Source of the DNA: Ceratodon purpureus
Taxonomy: Eukaryota; Streptophyta; Bryopsida; Pseudoditrichales; Ditrichaceae
Assembly (NCBI GenBank): GCA_014871385.1
Contig: CM026427.1
Coordinates: 4,224,988 to 4,288,987, forward strand
Direction of reading: 5' to 3'
Length of the DNA stretch: 64,000 bases
Position 1 is the stretch's first letter, and every line of letters begins with the position of its first letter. Shown here one piece after another: positions 21,048-32,440 of the stretch. A program made the position numbers and the translations under genes. The notes beneath the pieces are model-generated. The model searched no databases and had not been told where the DNA came from. It was given only the letters and a program-made list of their open reading frames with translations.

Positions 21048-22855
21048 ATGGAGCGGGAGCCGCATCCGTGCTGTGATGCTACTTCGGCGAGTATTTTCGG
21101 TGAGATGGACCCGGTGGAGTTTTACGCCAAGCACAGGGTGGTGTACATCGAGGACACGCTGGTGAACTCACGGAAGTTGAGGCAATGCTGGCGTTCGTGG
21201 GTGCCTGAGGGGGGGAGGGTGAGGGGTGTGGTATGTGTGTGCCATGGCTATGGTGCGGATGCGGGGTGGTTGGTGCAGTTGTCTTGCATTGCTATTGCCA
21301 AGGAAGGGTATGCCGTGTACGCCATTGATCACCAGGGTCATGGGAAGTCGGAGGGTCTGAAGGGACATATTCCTGACCTTAATGCCGTCGTCGACGATTG
21401 CATTGCCTTCTTTGATCCCAAGGTTAGACACCATAGGGTCCGTGTTTTTTTGCAGTTGCTGGTTTTTGAGCTGTGGTTTGGAAGGAGGTGAAGTTGTTGC
21501 AAGGGTTGTAGAGAGACGATGTGAAGTAGTTTTTCATGTGGTTGTGTACTTTGTTTTGAGCTTTGTACCGATGTTGAAGTGTTATGTGTGTGTGTTGGTG
21601 ATGTTCAGAGGGGCTCTCATAAGGGTATGCCGTGTTTCTTATATGGGGAGTCTTTGGGTGGCGCCATCGCCTTGCTCATACACCTTCGTCAGCCTGAGGT
21701 TTGGCAAGGAGTCGTTCTGAATGGTGCCATGTGTGGGATTGGGAAATTTAAGCCTCCTTGGCCAGCTGAACATTTGCTTGCTCTCGTTGCGGGTATGGTC
21801 ATCTATCCATGTGCTGTTCTGTGCTTTTAAGCTGGTTGATTGATTAGGCCCTTGTTTTTTGTTTGGAGGTGATGTCATGCAAGAGAGATGAAGGTTTATA
21901 TGCTCGATTTTATGTGATAACAGGTTTTATTCCCACCTGGCCGATCGTTCCTACGAAAGACATTCCTACAATTTCTTTCAGGGAACCTTGGAAGCGTGAC
22001 CTTGCACGGAACAACCCAAATAGGTATCGGCTTTTCTCAACTTTTACTGGGCCTTGTTTGTGCACATGGTTCTGTTTATCTGGTTCAAAGTACACTAGTT
22101 TGATGTTTACTTTACTGTGCTACTGAAGCCATCCTTAAGAATAACAGTTCAAGGGCCTTCCCTTCTCTAATTCTTAGACTTCAACGCCTTTGACACGAGT
22201 AATCAACGCTAGAATGTAAGAGTAAAGGTTAAATGCTCTTCAAGGACATCACGTATTCATCACTTAGTTCTGAAGCTCACCACTACTGATCTCCTCAGCT
22301 TAACCTAAAAAATGATTTGAAGCTTGTCAGTAATTTTCATGGTCTTGTTCAAGTAGCATGACCTACTTTACTTCGCAGACTGTAACCAAAAGAATTTTCT
22401 TCACAAATCTAGGATGAATTTCTGTGAATTAAAATGTCGGTTGTTCTCTCATATGCCTCTCACTTGAGTACCGGAACCTGACAGTCACTGCTTAAGAGTC
22501 ATAATGATCAGATATAAATTCAACGACAATTAAAGACTATTGCAATTGCAGGTATCCTGGAAAACCTCGGGCTGCCACAGCTCAGGAATTTTTGCGCGTG
22601 GTGAAGGAGATTGAGAGCCGAGCATCACAGGTTACAGCTCCGTTACTCATTTTACATGGAGATCACGACGTAGTGTGTGATCCTGATGGAAGCAAGATGA
22701 TGTACCAAAATGCTGGCAGCAAAGACAAAACCTTACACATATACCCAGGGATGTGGCACCAGCTTGTAGGGGAACCTGCAGAAGGAGTTGAGCAAGTATT
22801 TGGAGACATGTTTGCATGGCTGGAGGCTCATCTTCCCACACAAGCACACTCTTGA
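21048..22855 (+). CDS. Monoacylglycerol lipase / caffeoylshikimate esterase-like hydrolase
   Basis: Four exons (21048-21422, 21609-21792, 21924-22023, 22552-22855) join in frame to 320 residues, the normal length for plant MAGL-like proteins. Alpha/beta-hydrolase marks: oxyanion loop CHGYGADAGW, IDHQGHGKSEGLKGHIPD, nucleophile elbow GESLGGAIAL, the acid in HGDHDVVCDPDGSKMM and the catalytic His in PGMWHQLVGEP. The cap region FREPWKRDLARNNPNRYPG is typical of the plant clade. Members hydrolyse monoacylglycerol or lysophospholipid, and in some vascular plants caffeoyl shikimate; the substrate cannot be told from sequence. No signal peptide is visible. The ATG at 21048 is the first after the duplicated leader and is preceded by GGTTGCC. 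Confidence 0.9.
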
Positions 22856-23871
22856 ACAATCTCTTATTCTTCATCAGAAGTTTCTGTTTCATGTTTTGTT
22901 GATAGATGTCTCTTTGTTCAGGTGTAGGAGAAGTGGAATTTGAGTTGTTGAGAGAGGATTTGTAGCTTGAATCTGTATTGGAAGTGAATCAAGACAGGTG
23001 CTTGCCCTTCAGCTCACAGAGTGGTTTTGAAGAAACCACAGTTTTTGGGTGATTTTTCCTTAAACCTCTCTGTGTTGAAATTAGTGGTATTGTTTACGAT
23101 ATTAACCCTATAAATGTAAGTATATCTTTAATCAAACAAGTGGTTGATTCGACCTTGACCTTGCTCAGACTAGATCTTGGATAGATCCTTGGATTGGATA
23201 GATTCCCTTATGTACTACAACACGTCCAAATTTCACTTCATAATTTTAATTTCTCTATTTATGAGACCAATTTTTAGGGCGTCCCACAACTTTTGTGAGC
23301 CACTGTAGTTACTGTAACAACAATTAAGATCGAGGGCTTTTTTTATCATTCTTGATACGTTTCCTTAAGTCTACAGAAAATTTAAGGTCACAACACTTTT
23401 GTGCTTGATTAGAATTATTATTGCCTTAAAGGACTTTATAAGGTATTTAAAAGTGCAAAAATACTATGACCGCTTGATTAGAAATTTTTGTTCCAAGCTG
23501 TAATTCTAGAGAAGTTTGCAAAAATACGAGCAAAAGAATGTGACAGTTTTCGTCCCCAGATAGCTTTTTAGTCAGACCAATACAGTATGTAGTATAAGCA
23601 AGAGAACGAGATGAACTAACCATCTCTCAGTAGCTCAAAATCAGCAATTTTAATTTCAATTCAATGTGACAATCTTGCACTGCCCAACAAAAGCATGTAG
23701 GGCAGAGATCTCATACTAATACAATACCTTGCTCCCTGCTACAGTAATCTAATAGATCTCTTCATCACTCTACATCCATGGAATAAGTCCGTGACATAAA
23801 TTCCTAAAGTTGGTCTAATCTAGCGTTCACAAAAAACTGTGTGCAAAACCAAGTTGACAAATGATAAGAAA
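22856..23871. other. Intergenic between two convergent genes
   Basis: Contains the 3' ends of the hydrolase (plus) and MAK16 (minus) transcripts. AT-rich, with no repeat or gene recognised. Confidence 0.4.
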
Positions 23872-26111
23872 TCAAAAATCGGCATTTTGCATCTCCCGTT
23901 CCTCCTCGTATTCAATCTGCCATTCAAAGTACAAAATATGTCAATAAGAAGATACTGGACAAACTTGGATGTATGTGACGTCGGATCATAGCCATCCAAT
24001 ACTCAACTGAAACCTAAAAATAAAATAAGCCCATTAAAACCGGTAGTATTGAAAGATCGTTAAAGCAATTATCTTCACTTACCTCAACATGGGGTCGCCG
24101 TTTCTTCCTATTAGTCGGTGCAGGACCATCTTGGCCTCTTTTTGAGGGAACCTTAAGCGACTTCTTGGGAACTTTCTTTGACTTGAGACTTGCTTTGACA
24201 TCCTCCTCCTCAGATGCATCTGAATCATCATCAGATTGCTCTTCGTCGTCTGATAAAATACACATGCAGGTGTGAGTTCATTAAGTCGAGCGGGTGAAAG
24301 TTACAACGAGGTATAATGCTAAACTTGACCAGCCAAAGTCAGCACGAAATACATCATTCGAAACAGGTTGTAAGACCCTACCGTCTTCTGAGTCTGACAT
24401 CCTGCCTGCGCCTTGGGCAAAGTCCTCCATAGCATCATCATCATCCTCTTCCTCCATCTCATAACCCTCCACATATTCGACTTCAGGTTCCTCCTCCTGG
24501 TGATAGACAATACGTTATGTAAGTGGCACAGAAACATCACAACTACTGTATTTTCCTTGTTTCTGCTGAGAACCAAAGACAACCGCAATAAAGTACATTC
24601 GAAAAACACTTGTAATAGTGTCTAGTGGTAGCGACAAGAGCTTATGCGAATAAGTGGACCAACTGACATAAATCACATCGACTAGCCCACAGGAACAAAG
24701 AAGCGGGTGCACGTTCCATATTTCCACTTGATCCCAAAATAGTCCTCTTGAACAATAGAAATTATTGCCATTCTAACCTCCATATCTTAGAACTTACCTC
24801 TTCTTCTTCCTCCTCATCTTCACTATCCTCGCCCTTGGCTTCCATCTCCTCCATTGCCAGGACTTTTTCGTATTCTTTAACAGGAAAGTTGTAGATATCT
24901 CCATAGGTCCCACTTTGCAATCGCTCCAATAGTTCTTTCTCGATCGACTGCAAACAAGAGAATCAAATATGAGACGCACTGGAACAATGGACCTCTTTCT
25001 TCTAGCACTATAGGCAAAGTGCAGGAGCAAGTTAATGTGGGTAGTGAGCATCACCTTGTCCAGGACAGCGGCTGTTAATGCTTTGGCTTCCCTGCGCTTT
25101 TCTCTTTTCACTTCCTTCGCAGGCATTGTGACGAGTTTGCGCCTACAGGTCAACGACACATGCAGTTGAACGTATTGTGCAAGGAACACTTCAACTAACG
25201 CAGCACAAGATTTAGGAAAACGACCGTACTGGGCTCCCACCCAATATGAAAGAATATTATGAAAATTAAATTGGGAGTAAGAATCATACTTCGATTTTAA
25301 TGCTAGTTTCCGCATCCGAATCAAATACTGGGTCATTTTGGTGAGTCTCTGCTTGTTTTTGTGCACCAAAAACTTCGGCCAATGTTCCTATAAAACACAG
25401 ACTTCCAACAGTAAGAACAAAAGGAAAGCGCTCAAGGGTATGCCCAAAACATCGTAAACCATAATCCCGCCCAGCTCCAAAATACAACTCCAGTTGTGGA
25501 GCCACAGAGCATGACATTTGAGAGGGAACAGTGCATACCAGATGCTTATCAATCAATTCTAGCGACTTTCCATAATTGCGAGAGAGTTTGACACGCTCCC
25601 ACAAGTCCTTAGGAGCATGAGACCGTTCAATGCTCTTCATGTACAAATACAGAGTCCCTGCAATTCCAAATTCACACAAGCAACCGCATTCATTAAACCT
25701 GAAATCCACGACACGCTCCAAGCCACACCTTGTAAAAATCTGCCCCACCCGCATCAAACCTATCCTCACTTCCAACAATCAAAAACCACCCTCTTCCTCC
25801 AGGTACTACGAAATCACTCACCATCAATTTCACGAATTGTGGCGTATCTGCTGTTGGCCAGCGGACACGAACTCCGATTACAAAGCCCAGTGACATTGTA
25901 CTCATTCCTGCAGAAATTCTGCGTCTGCATCCTACAATCACCATCACAAAAATCCCACCACCGTCAACAAAAACTCCATCTCACCCTAAACCCCAAAACC
26001 CCCAAAACCAAAAAAAATCCAAAACCTCCAAACCTCCCAAAACACTTACTTCGCCTTGTAGCTGCAGTGCACATGGTTGATGACCTGCCATATTATCTCG
26101 TCGGACTGCAT
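23872..26111 (-). CDS. MAK16: MAK16, 60S ribosomal subunit assembly factor
   Basis: Nine exons (26111-26050, 25931-25822, 25657-25539, 25387-25290, 25142-25055, 24947-24798, 24496-24382, 24249-24083, 23916-23872) splice in frame to 317 residues, close to MAK16 from other eukaryotes. It starts [19 protein letters not shown]. The conserved Cys set ([24 protein letters not shown]) lies in residues 18-48. Then come [60 protein letters not shown] and [10 protein letters not shown], followed by acidic stretches and a basic tail [20 protein letters not shown]16 is a nucleolar protein needed for 27S pre-rRNA processing with RPF1. It is divergent from the FANCE-like gene with 525 bases between start codons, where telo-boxes lie. 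Confidence 0.95.
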
Positions 26112-26177
26112 CGTGCCAACCACCACCAACCCAACCACAAAACCCCCCTTCCTCACAAACCCAGCACTCCACCCCTT

Positions 26178-26196
26178 AAACCCTAAACCCTAACCC
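26178..26196. promoter_or_regulatory. Telo-box doublet in the MAK16/FANCE divergent promoter
   Basis: AAACCCTAAACCCTAACC lies 67 bases upstream of the MAK16 start codon. A further AAACCCTAAAT lies at about 26420-26430 and ACCCTAG at 26396. Telo-boxes of this form are a known hallmark of plant ribosome-biogenesis promoters. The region serves MAK16 (minus) and the FANCE-like gene (plus). Confidence 0.65.
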
Positions 26197-26636
26197 CTCA
26201 ACCCCTCGCCCAAAACGGCGAAACTCAACACCCTCCTCAACACCAACCCCCAAAGCCCCTAATGCAGTACCAGAAACTCAAAACCTCCAAATCTAAGCCG
26301 CACTGGGGCTATGGCAGTGATCTCCAAAACCAAACCCAGCTAGGAAGACACCTTCTCTCCTCTTCACCATTCCTCTCTTCTTCAAAGCCGAGGCTAACCC
26401 TAGAAATCCGTCACTTCCCAAACCCTAAATATTATGTTCATGTGACCTACATGTGTAGGAATGGAATCTACGAAAACTAAGTTTGTGTTGGGGTTTGGGA
26501 CCGTGACGGGTTTTGGATGTGGGCTTCATATGATGGTTTGGGTTTAGGTTTGATGGATTTGCAAGGGTTGAAGGGATGTGGGGATGTGTGATTTTTGGGG
26601 AGGTTTGGGGAGGATTGGAGCTGGGATGGTGTGGTG

Positions 26637-29014
26637 ATGGCATGGCAGGAAGTGGCGGACGGGCGATGGCGGGCGCTTCTGGAGATTTTTCGGGATTCTA
26701 CCCCTGCTGTGCAAGCAGCAAGGCACTGGGTGGAGACCCAGGGCTATGGTGGTGCTCTTGGGACGGCTTCGACACAGAGGAATGCGAGAGGAGTGTTGCA
26801 GTCCCTGTCGCGCTTCGTGCCGGAGCTTCTGGCGAAGCCCGTTGTGGTGATTGAGGAGCAGTCTGGGGCCGCTGTGTCGGTTTGCAAGTGGGTGCGTTTA
26901 TTTTCTGTTTCGTTGTGAGTTTGGGTTGTGAAGGATGTTGCGTTCTTGGGAGTTTGTGAGGTTATTGCCAAGTGAGAAATCAGATTTCTTGTTCCGGAGG
27001 CGATTGCAAGAATTTTTGCTTAGTTAATTTTGGAACAGATAGACAGTTTGGGCGTCGTGTGATCTATAAGTAGTGGAGCACTTGCAATCAGGAATTCCAA
27101 CTCCCATAAGATTAACTGACTGCATACATCAAATAATCTGCAGCTACTAAGCTGCAAAATCTAGCATATTTAATTAATGTTGCAGGCGTCCCTGCCGATC
27201 GGCTCACTGACTTTATGAATTTCTTGTATTTGATGCAGTCAATTGTGGATTCAGACTCTGCCCAGTGCAATGCAAACCGACATTCTCACATTTTTATCTG
27301 CGGAGCGGCGTCACTTCTTATCTAAGGATTTGGTTGTGCTTGCCTCCACTTTGCTGGCCGCTCGAGACACTGACTTTTGGGTTAGACTGGCGGCCTCTAG
27401 TTTGCTGAATTTTCAAAATGGTGAATCCAACCACCACTCACCGTTCTTGGGTACGATATCTTTATTTGCATTGAGCATTTGATCATGTGTGAAGTAGAAA
27501 TGGCTAGTTGATGAGAATTTTGAAGCTTGGGGTGTTTATTACCACTTTAAGTCAAGATAGGAATGCCTTGCGTTTATTTTCTTTTGAACGTTTCTTTTTT
27601 GAGTTCTTGTATCCTTACAAGGGGGTTGAGCACTAGGTATGTATCTTTGCAGTTCTACTTCTTTATTCGGAATCCACTCACTACTTTCTCCAGTCGCTCT
27701 CGTTACCAAGAGTTTAGTGTGAATCTTCGTCAAATGTGGAAACTCAGAGCCCTTGGGGAAGCATTATCAGTAAACATTTCTTACAGTCCATTGTTCGATG
27801 CGATTTCAGGGTACACTCCTACACTCAGCCAAAAACAAGCGCTGGATGAATACAACTCGTTGCCTAGTTGGCTTGAGGAGTACAAAGGATCAGAGTCGGC
27901 ATTGATTTCTGACCTTCCACCACGACAAGAGGATGCTAGAACCGAAAATAACGACGAGGCACTAGGACAGGCAGAAGAGGAGCTTGCCAAGAAGATCACC
28001 AGCAACGGCGGAGACAAAGTAATTCATATTGATGACGATCAGGACGAGCTCCCAACCTCTCGTGCTCAAAGTACTTCACAGACTCTCCTGGGAAAACGGA
28101 AGCACGATGCGAATCCAGAAATCGATTCACAACACACATCACCTCAGGCACAGGTTAAAGAAGGCCCAGCACCAGAGAACACAATGCCAGGAAGCGACAA
28201 CCTCGAGGCTGTGAGCGACGAAGATGACAACACAGCAAAGGAAATCCTCGGAGAAGACCTCTTCTCTCGTGCAAAAAACCTTGGTATTTCTCTCCAATCA
28301 AACTCTTCCCATCTAGGATTACCTTCCGACATAGAGATAATGTCCATAGCTTCAAACTTATCCCTAGTCCTCAAACTCATCAAACCATGGCTAGCTGACG
28401 ACGAAACAACGAGTCTACTCGTGGGAGCTCTCCTCGGTGAACAGTCCGGCTACGCCCAATCAACCCAGATCCTAACTCACGTCCTCCTCCCGAAGCTGAC
28501 CTCCATGCAGGAGCCTCCATCACGGACCCTGGGCTCAGCAGTGCTACAAGCAGGTAAAGCCCATCCCCGAGCCACTGTAGATGCAATTATAATCCCTCTC
28601 CTAGTAAACCCCGAGGCAGGCTCAACTGTGAAGTGTGACCTCATCAACAGAGTAGTGAAGGAATGCTTCTCCCCGGAAGGAGCTTCCTCCCTCTGCAACA
28701 GACTGTTCTGCCCTCGAACCGAAGAGCAGAAGCTCCACAGCTGGGTGTGGACCGAAGGCACTGTGGGAGTGGTGCACACGCTCCTCAGCCTGAAGGTGGC
28801 TCTGGAGGAGGCTGCCTTGGAAGGGATGATCTCTTTGCTGGAGCAGTACTGCAACCAATTCTCAGCATCTCTCAAGTTCAGCAATCTGTTGCTCAACTTG
28901 GTGACAAAGTATGGATCTCAGATCAAGCCTTACAAAGCAGTGTTGCAGCAGGTTGTTTCAAGTACCAAGACTTTCCTCACCAAGTCCATTTTGGCCAAAG
29001 TTAATGCTCTGTGA
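26637..29014 (+). CDS. FANCE: Fanconi anaemia group E (FANCE)-like protein
   Basis: Three exons (26637-26887, 27239-27450, 27711-29014) join in frame to 588 residues. The N-terminal part is helical (AWQEVADGRWRALLEIFRDS, QLWIQTLPSAMQTDILTFLS). Residues about 200-290 are acidic and disordered. The C-terminal third matches the FANCE helical repeat domain: LKLIKPWLADDETTSLLVGA, LFCPRTEEQKLHSWVWTEGT, LEEAALEGMISLLEQYCNQF, and the end NLLLNLVTKYGSQIKPYKAV, SSTKTFLTKSILAKVNAL, close to the LVTKY...TTFLKKS ending of vertebrate FANCE. FANCE links the Fanconi core complex to FANCD2 for DNA crosslink repair. The exon 3 acceptor (CGTTACCAAG) was picked by phase and is the least sure boundary. The first in-frame ATG in the exon is at 26637. 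Confidence 0.8.
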
Positions 29015-30462
29015 GGAGATTTGTGTTCTTAGGTAGGGAATGAAGCTGCAAGATATGTGTCTGATTCAGTTGATTTTTTTCTGGCACTTTCATGTTTCCG
29101 TTTTGAGGTTGATGGAAGTGATTGCAGTTTGTCAAATTCATGGAGTGAAGCATTTTGTGGTTTCTGTGTGAGTAGAATTGATTGATCTGGTATGCGAAAT
29201 TTGAAATGTAATGGATTTGGGTAGATGTGAGTAGATAAATGACTTGTACAAAGTCATATATTTTATATGAAATAACTTTGGAATTCTATGGTTTATTTGA
29301 TGTAGAGTAATTTTTAATTTATATGGCAATTATCTTTGTGTAATGTAGAAGTTTTCAGAGGTCAACCAGCTATTATCCTCTTTTGATAAGATTATTTGGT
29401 AAATTGGGTATGATACTTATGTGATATTTGGGTAATATTCATGTGATATTTAGGTCAGATTTAGATTTTTAAGTGGAAAAATTTCTAATTCTCCAAAATC
29501 AAATTGGTAATTTGGTGCTTTCATTCTCCTGACTTACAACTAACTCTTGAGACATTCATATGTTTTATTATTCTGAAGCATTTATTAGAATATTACCAAA
29601 GTAATATACAAGAATAGAAGTAATACAAAATGATGCGAATGGAATAATAATAAATATTGAAATGTATTGTCACTGTAGGGCTTTGATGGCGTTTTAATTT
29701 CCTCTCAAAAAACCTATCATGTATGTGTTTTCATATTTTTTAATTATCAAATATAAAATATGTAGCATTTTTTTTAAATGGAATAATTTGAATATTAGAT
29801 GACCACTATGGTGCAAATATACATAGATTTCTTTGAAATGAATTATATTGTTGGCATAGATCCATTGCATCCAAACCGTTTTCAACAAAGAATTCTATAT
29901 TACATCAATTTCCTTTGCTATTCACACTCACAGAGTACAACAATGTCAAATTCATTTTTAAATTCAAACCATTTTGATGCATGAACTACTATAACACCAT
30001 AGCACATTTGTCACTTAACACTTAAATATTTAATTTAAAAAAAAATAAGGTTCAATTAAATAAAAAAATCGAATTTCTCAAATTTTTATTTTTAGAAACA
30101 TAATCAGTAAAAATGTCCCTAAATGGCTTAGAAATAACTAAATATTTGAAAAACTAATTTACTCTAAATTTTTTTTCTTATCTTCATAAATTTTTAATTT
30201 TAGAATTATTTTTGGAGCTATGATATTCCAAGCCTATTCGTAAGCCCACACACAACATCTATAATTCTACACACCCTTTCATTCCAACCCTCTCCTTAAA
30301 AAAAAACTCCCAACATTCAAAAACTCCAATCTTCATCCAATCCTCCACATTCATTCCTTCTCTATTTAAAATATCCACATATAGGAAAAAACCCCTCATC
30401 TATGTCAAAAAAAATAAAAAATGGAAAAAAATTAAAAAATGATATACAAATAAATCAATTAA
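29015..30462. other. Intergenic, very AT-rich
   Basis: No gene recognised. The sequence is over-rich in A and T, with many short direct near-repeats (gtgatatttgggtaatattc, atgtgatatttaggtcag near 29420-29460). It probably includes old unrecognised element remnants. Confidence 0.4.
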
Positions 30463-31272
30463 TCCTTAAAGGACAAACCAATCACTTTTGGTTTATGTTA
30501 GAAATAGAAAATCTAGAAGGGTCGGATTTGAGTGTTTTTTCTTCCTAACCTCTTTAGAATCAAGTTGGCAATTAGAATACACTAAAATTTTAGTTTAAAA
30601 GGTAAACCCTAATTTTTTTTTAAAATCAACATGGCTAGGTGATGTGTTTCTTCAATGAAGTTAGTGTTTCTACAGTGATAGTGACACTCTTTCAACTGTA
30701 CTTTGAGCACATTGTGCACTGAAATGAAGATCTTTGCTTGTGGATTTTTTGTTTAGCATTTTTTTTGGAGGGAATGCTTGTATGACCACTACTTTATGCA
30801 TTGGTTTCACTGTTTTGGATTTATCAAAAACCCTTTTGAATTTGTCAAAAAGTGCCATGTTGAAAAAAAATATTTCACAGTGACACATATGTCAAACCAA
30901 TTTTCTTCAAATTGGTAACTCAAAAAAATCTAAAAAAGAACTGTCAATGTTCCTAACATAATGGAGAAGAGAATTAGCTTTAGTTGCCAAGTTTTTATAA
31001 ATTTATAAAGTAGCAATTTTCAATCAAACTCAGAAACTCACTGTTAGTATTTTAGAAATTCACTAGTCTTACAAACTTCACATGTTATTATCTCCCAATC
31101 CGTTGTTTCTCCAAACCCAAAATTTGGTACGGGTTTTGGTAACCTACTACTTTCAAAGATTTTACGGTTAAATTGCTTATGGTGATTCTCAAATTTGTTT
31201 GACTTTGGAAATTCAAAAATGGCACTATAGGTAGGTACTGAAAAACTCTGGAAATACCTTGTCCTTTAGGGG
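30463..31272 (+). mobile_element. Non-autonomous piggyBac-like MITE, family A copy 1
   Basis: An 810-base non-coding element is flanked by TTAA on both sides (30459-30462 and 31273-31276). Its ends are inverted: TCCTTAAAGGACAA at the left and, as reverse complement, CCCCTAAAGGACAAGG at the right. TTAA duplications and ends starting CCC are the signature of the piggyBac superfamily. The interior aligns by eye along its length with 46936-47738, for example TTTGAGCACATTGTGCACTG and TACGGTTAAATTGCTTATGG in both. Confidence 0.75.
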
Positions 31273-31276
31273 TTAA

Positions 31277-32440
31277 AGAAATACACAATAAAATAAAATA
31301 CAAAATAAAATAAAATAAAATAAAATAAAAATAAAAAAATAAAAAAAATCCACTCATCATAAAACCTTCATGATGAATTACTCCAAACTCCAACAGTGCA
31401 AAATTTCCAATTCTCAAATCTGACGCCCACACAAATTCACCCCAAATTGACAAGGACGAAGAAGACGAAGAAGAAGTTGATTCCAATTGTCGCAGAAAAT
31501 CACACAAACCCGAAACCCGCCGAAGCTCGTCCGCCATCGCCACCATCGCCAACCTCCTCCGCTGCCTGCCTGCACCACCATGGGGGCACTCCTCACCCAC
31601 GGCCAGGTACCGATCACGTCTCCCTTATATGGCTCACACGAATTCCTCCTCTCGCTCTAACTCTGTCTGCAGAGTTTCAACCTCAGATCACTGCCATGTC
31701 GCCTCGTCTGGAGTCTACCTTCACGTTGAGATTCGTCCCCGTGTGGCTCTTGAATTGCACGTGAAATTGCTGTGAATGTTCATGATTAGTGTAGTAGGGG
31801 TTGGGGTGGGATCGGATTGGGGAGGAATTAGGGTTTGGTGGGGAGTTTGGGGCTGAACGGCGTGTAATTGAGGGGATGGATTGCGTGCGAGGGGTTGAGG
31901 AGAGGGTTGTTTGTCAGGGGTTTGCGTTCTGATGAGTTTCGTGCGGAGGTTTTGTGCATTCGGGGTTTTGGGTTTTTAGGGTTTTGGGCGAATTTGAGAG
32001 AATTCGAGGGATTTATGTTTTCAATTTGTTTTTTTTTTATTGGTGAGGTTTTTGTTGACTCCGTTTTTGGTTGAATTTCTTCGTTTTTTTGCAGGTAGAA
32101 GAGCTCAGGTGTGCATTGCGTCATCCGGGGCTTCATGAGCCGGAGTAATTCGGGCTTAGGAGACGGAATTTAAAGTATTTTGTGTCTGGCTACACGTGCA
32201 GTTTCTAATTGAAGACATAGCTGAGGATTCTTGCATCCAGGTGACCAAGTCCTTGTTTAATGCCTTGAGGGAAGAAGAAGACGGGTGCAAGGCAGGGGGA
32301 GAGAGGATTGCAGCTTCCGTCCTGCACTCTTTTTCGTTTGTGGTGTGTTTTAGGGTGTGAGATTCAATTTGCGGATTGGGTGGGGGTTTACGGTAGTTTG
32401 TAGGCGAACGCCGGCGCATGTGCTTCATGTGAGTCTGCCT
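31277..32440. other. TFIIIC upstream region with A/T tract and telo-box-like motifs
   Basis: Begins with an AAAAT-type simple repeat (about 31285-31350). Further on are TTAGGGTTTGG (31829) and TTTTAGGGTTTTGGG (31975), telo-boxes on the opposite strand, in the likely promoter or leader of the TFIIIC gene. No coding exon upstream of 32441 was identified. Confidence 0.45.

Noticed and set aside
28477-28896. Minus-strand frame of 139 codons
   Set aside because: Antisense to the conserved C-terminal domain of the FANCE-like gene; no similarity of its own.
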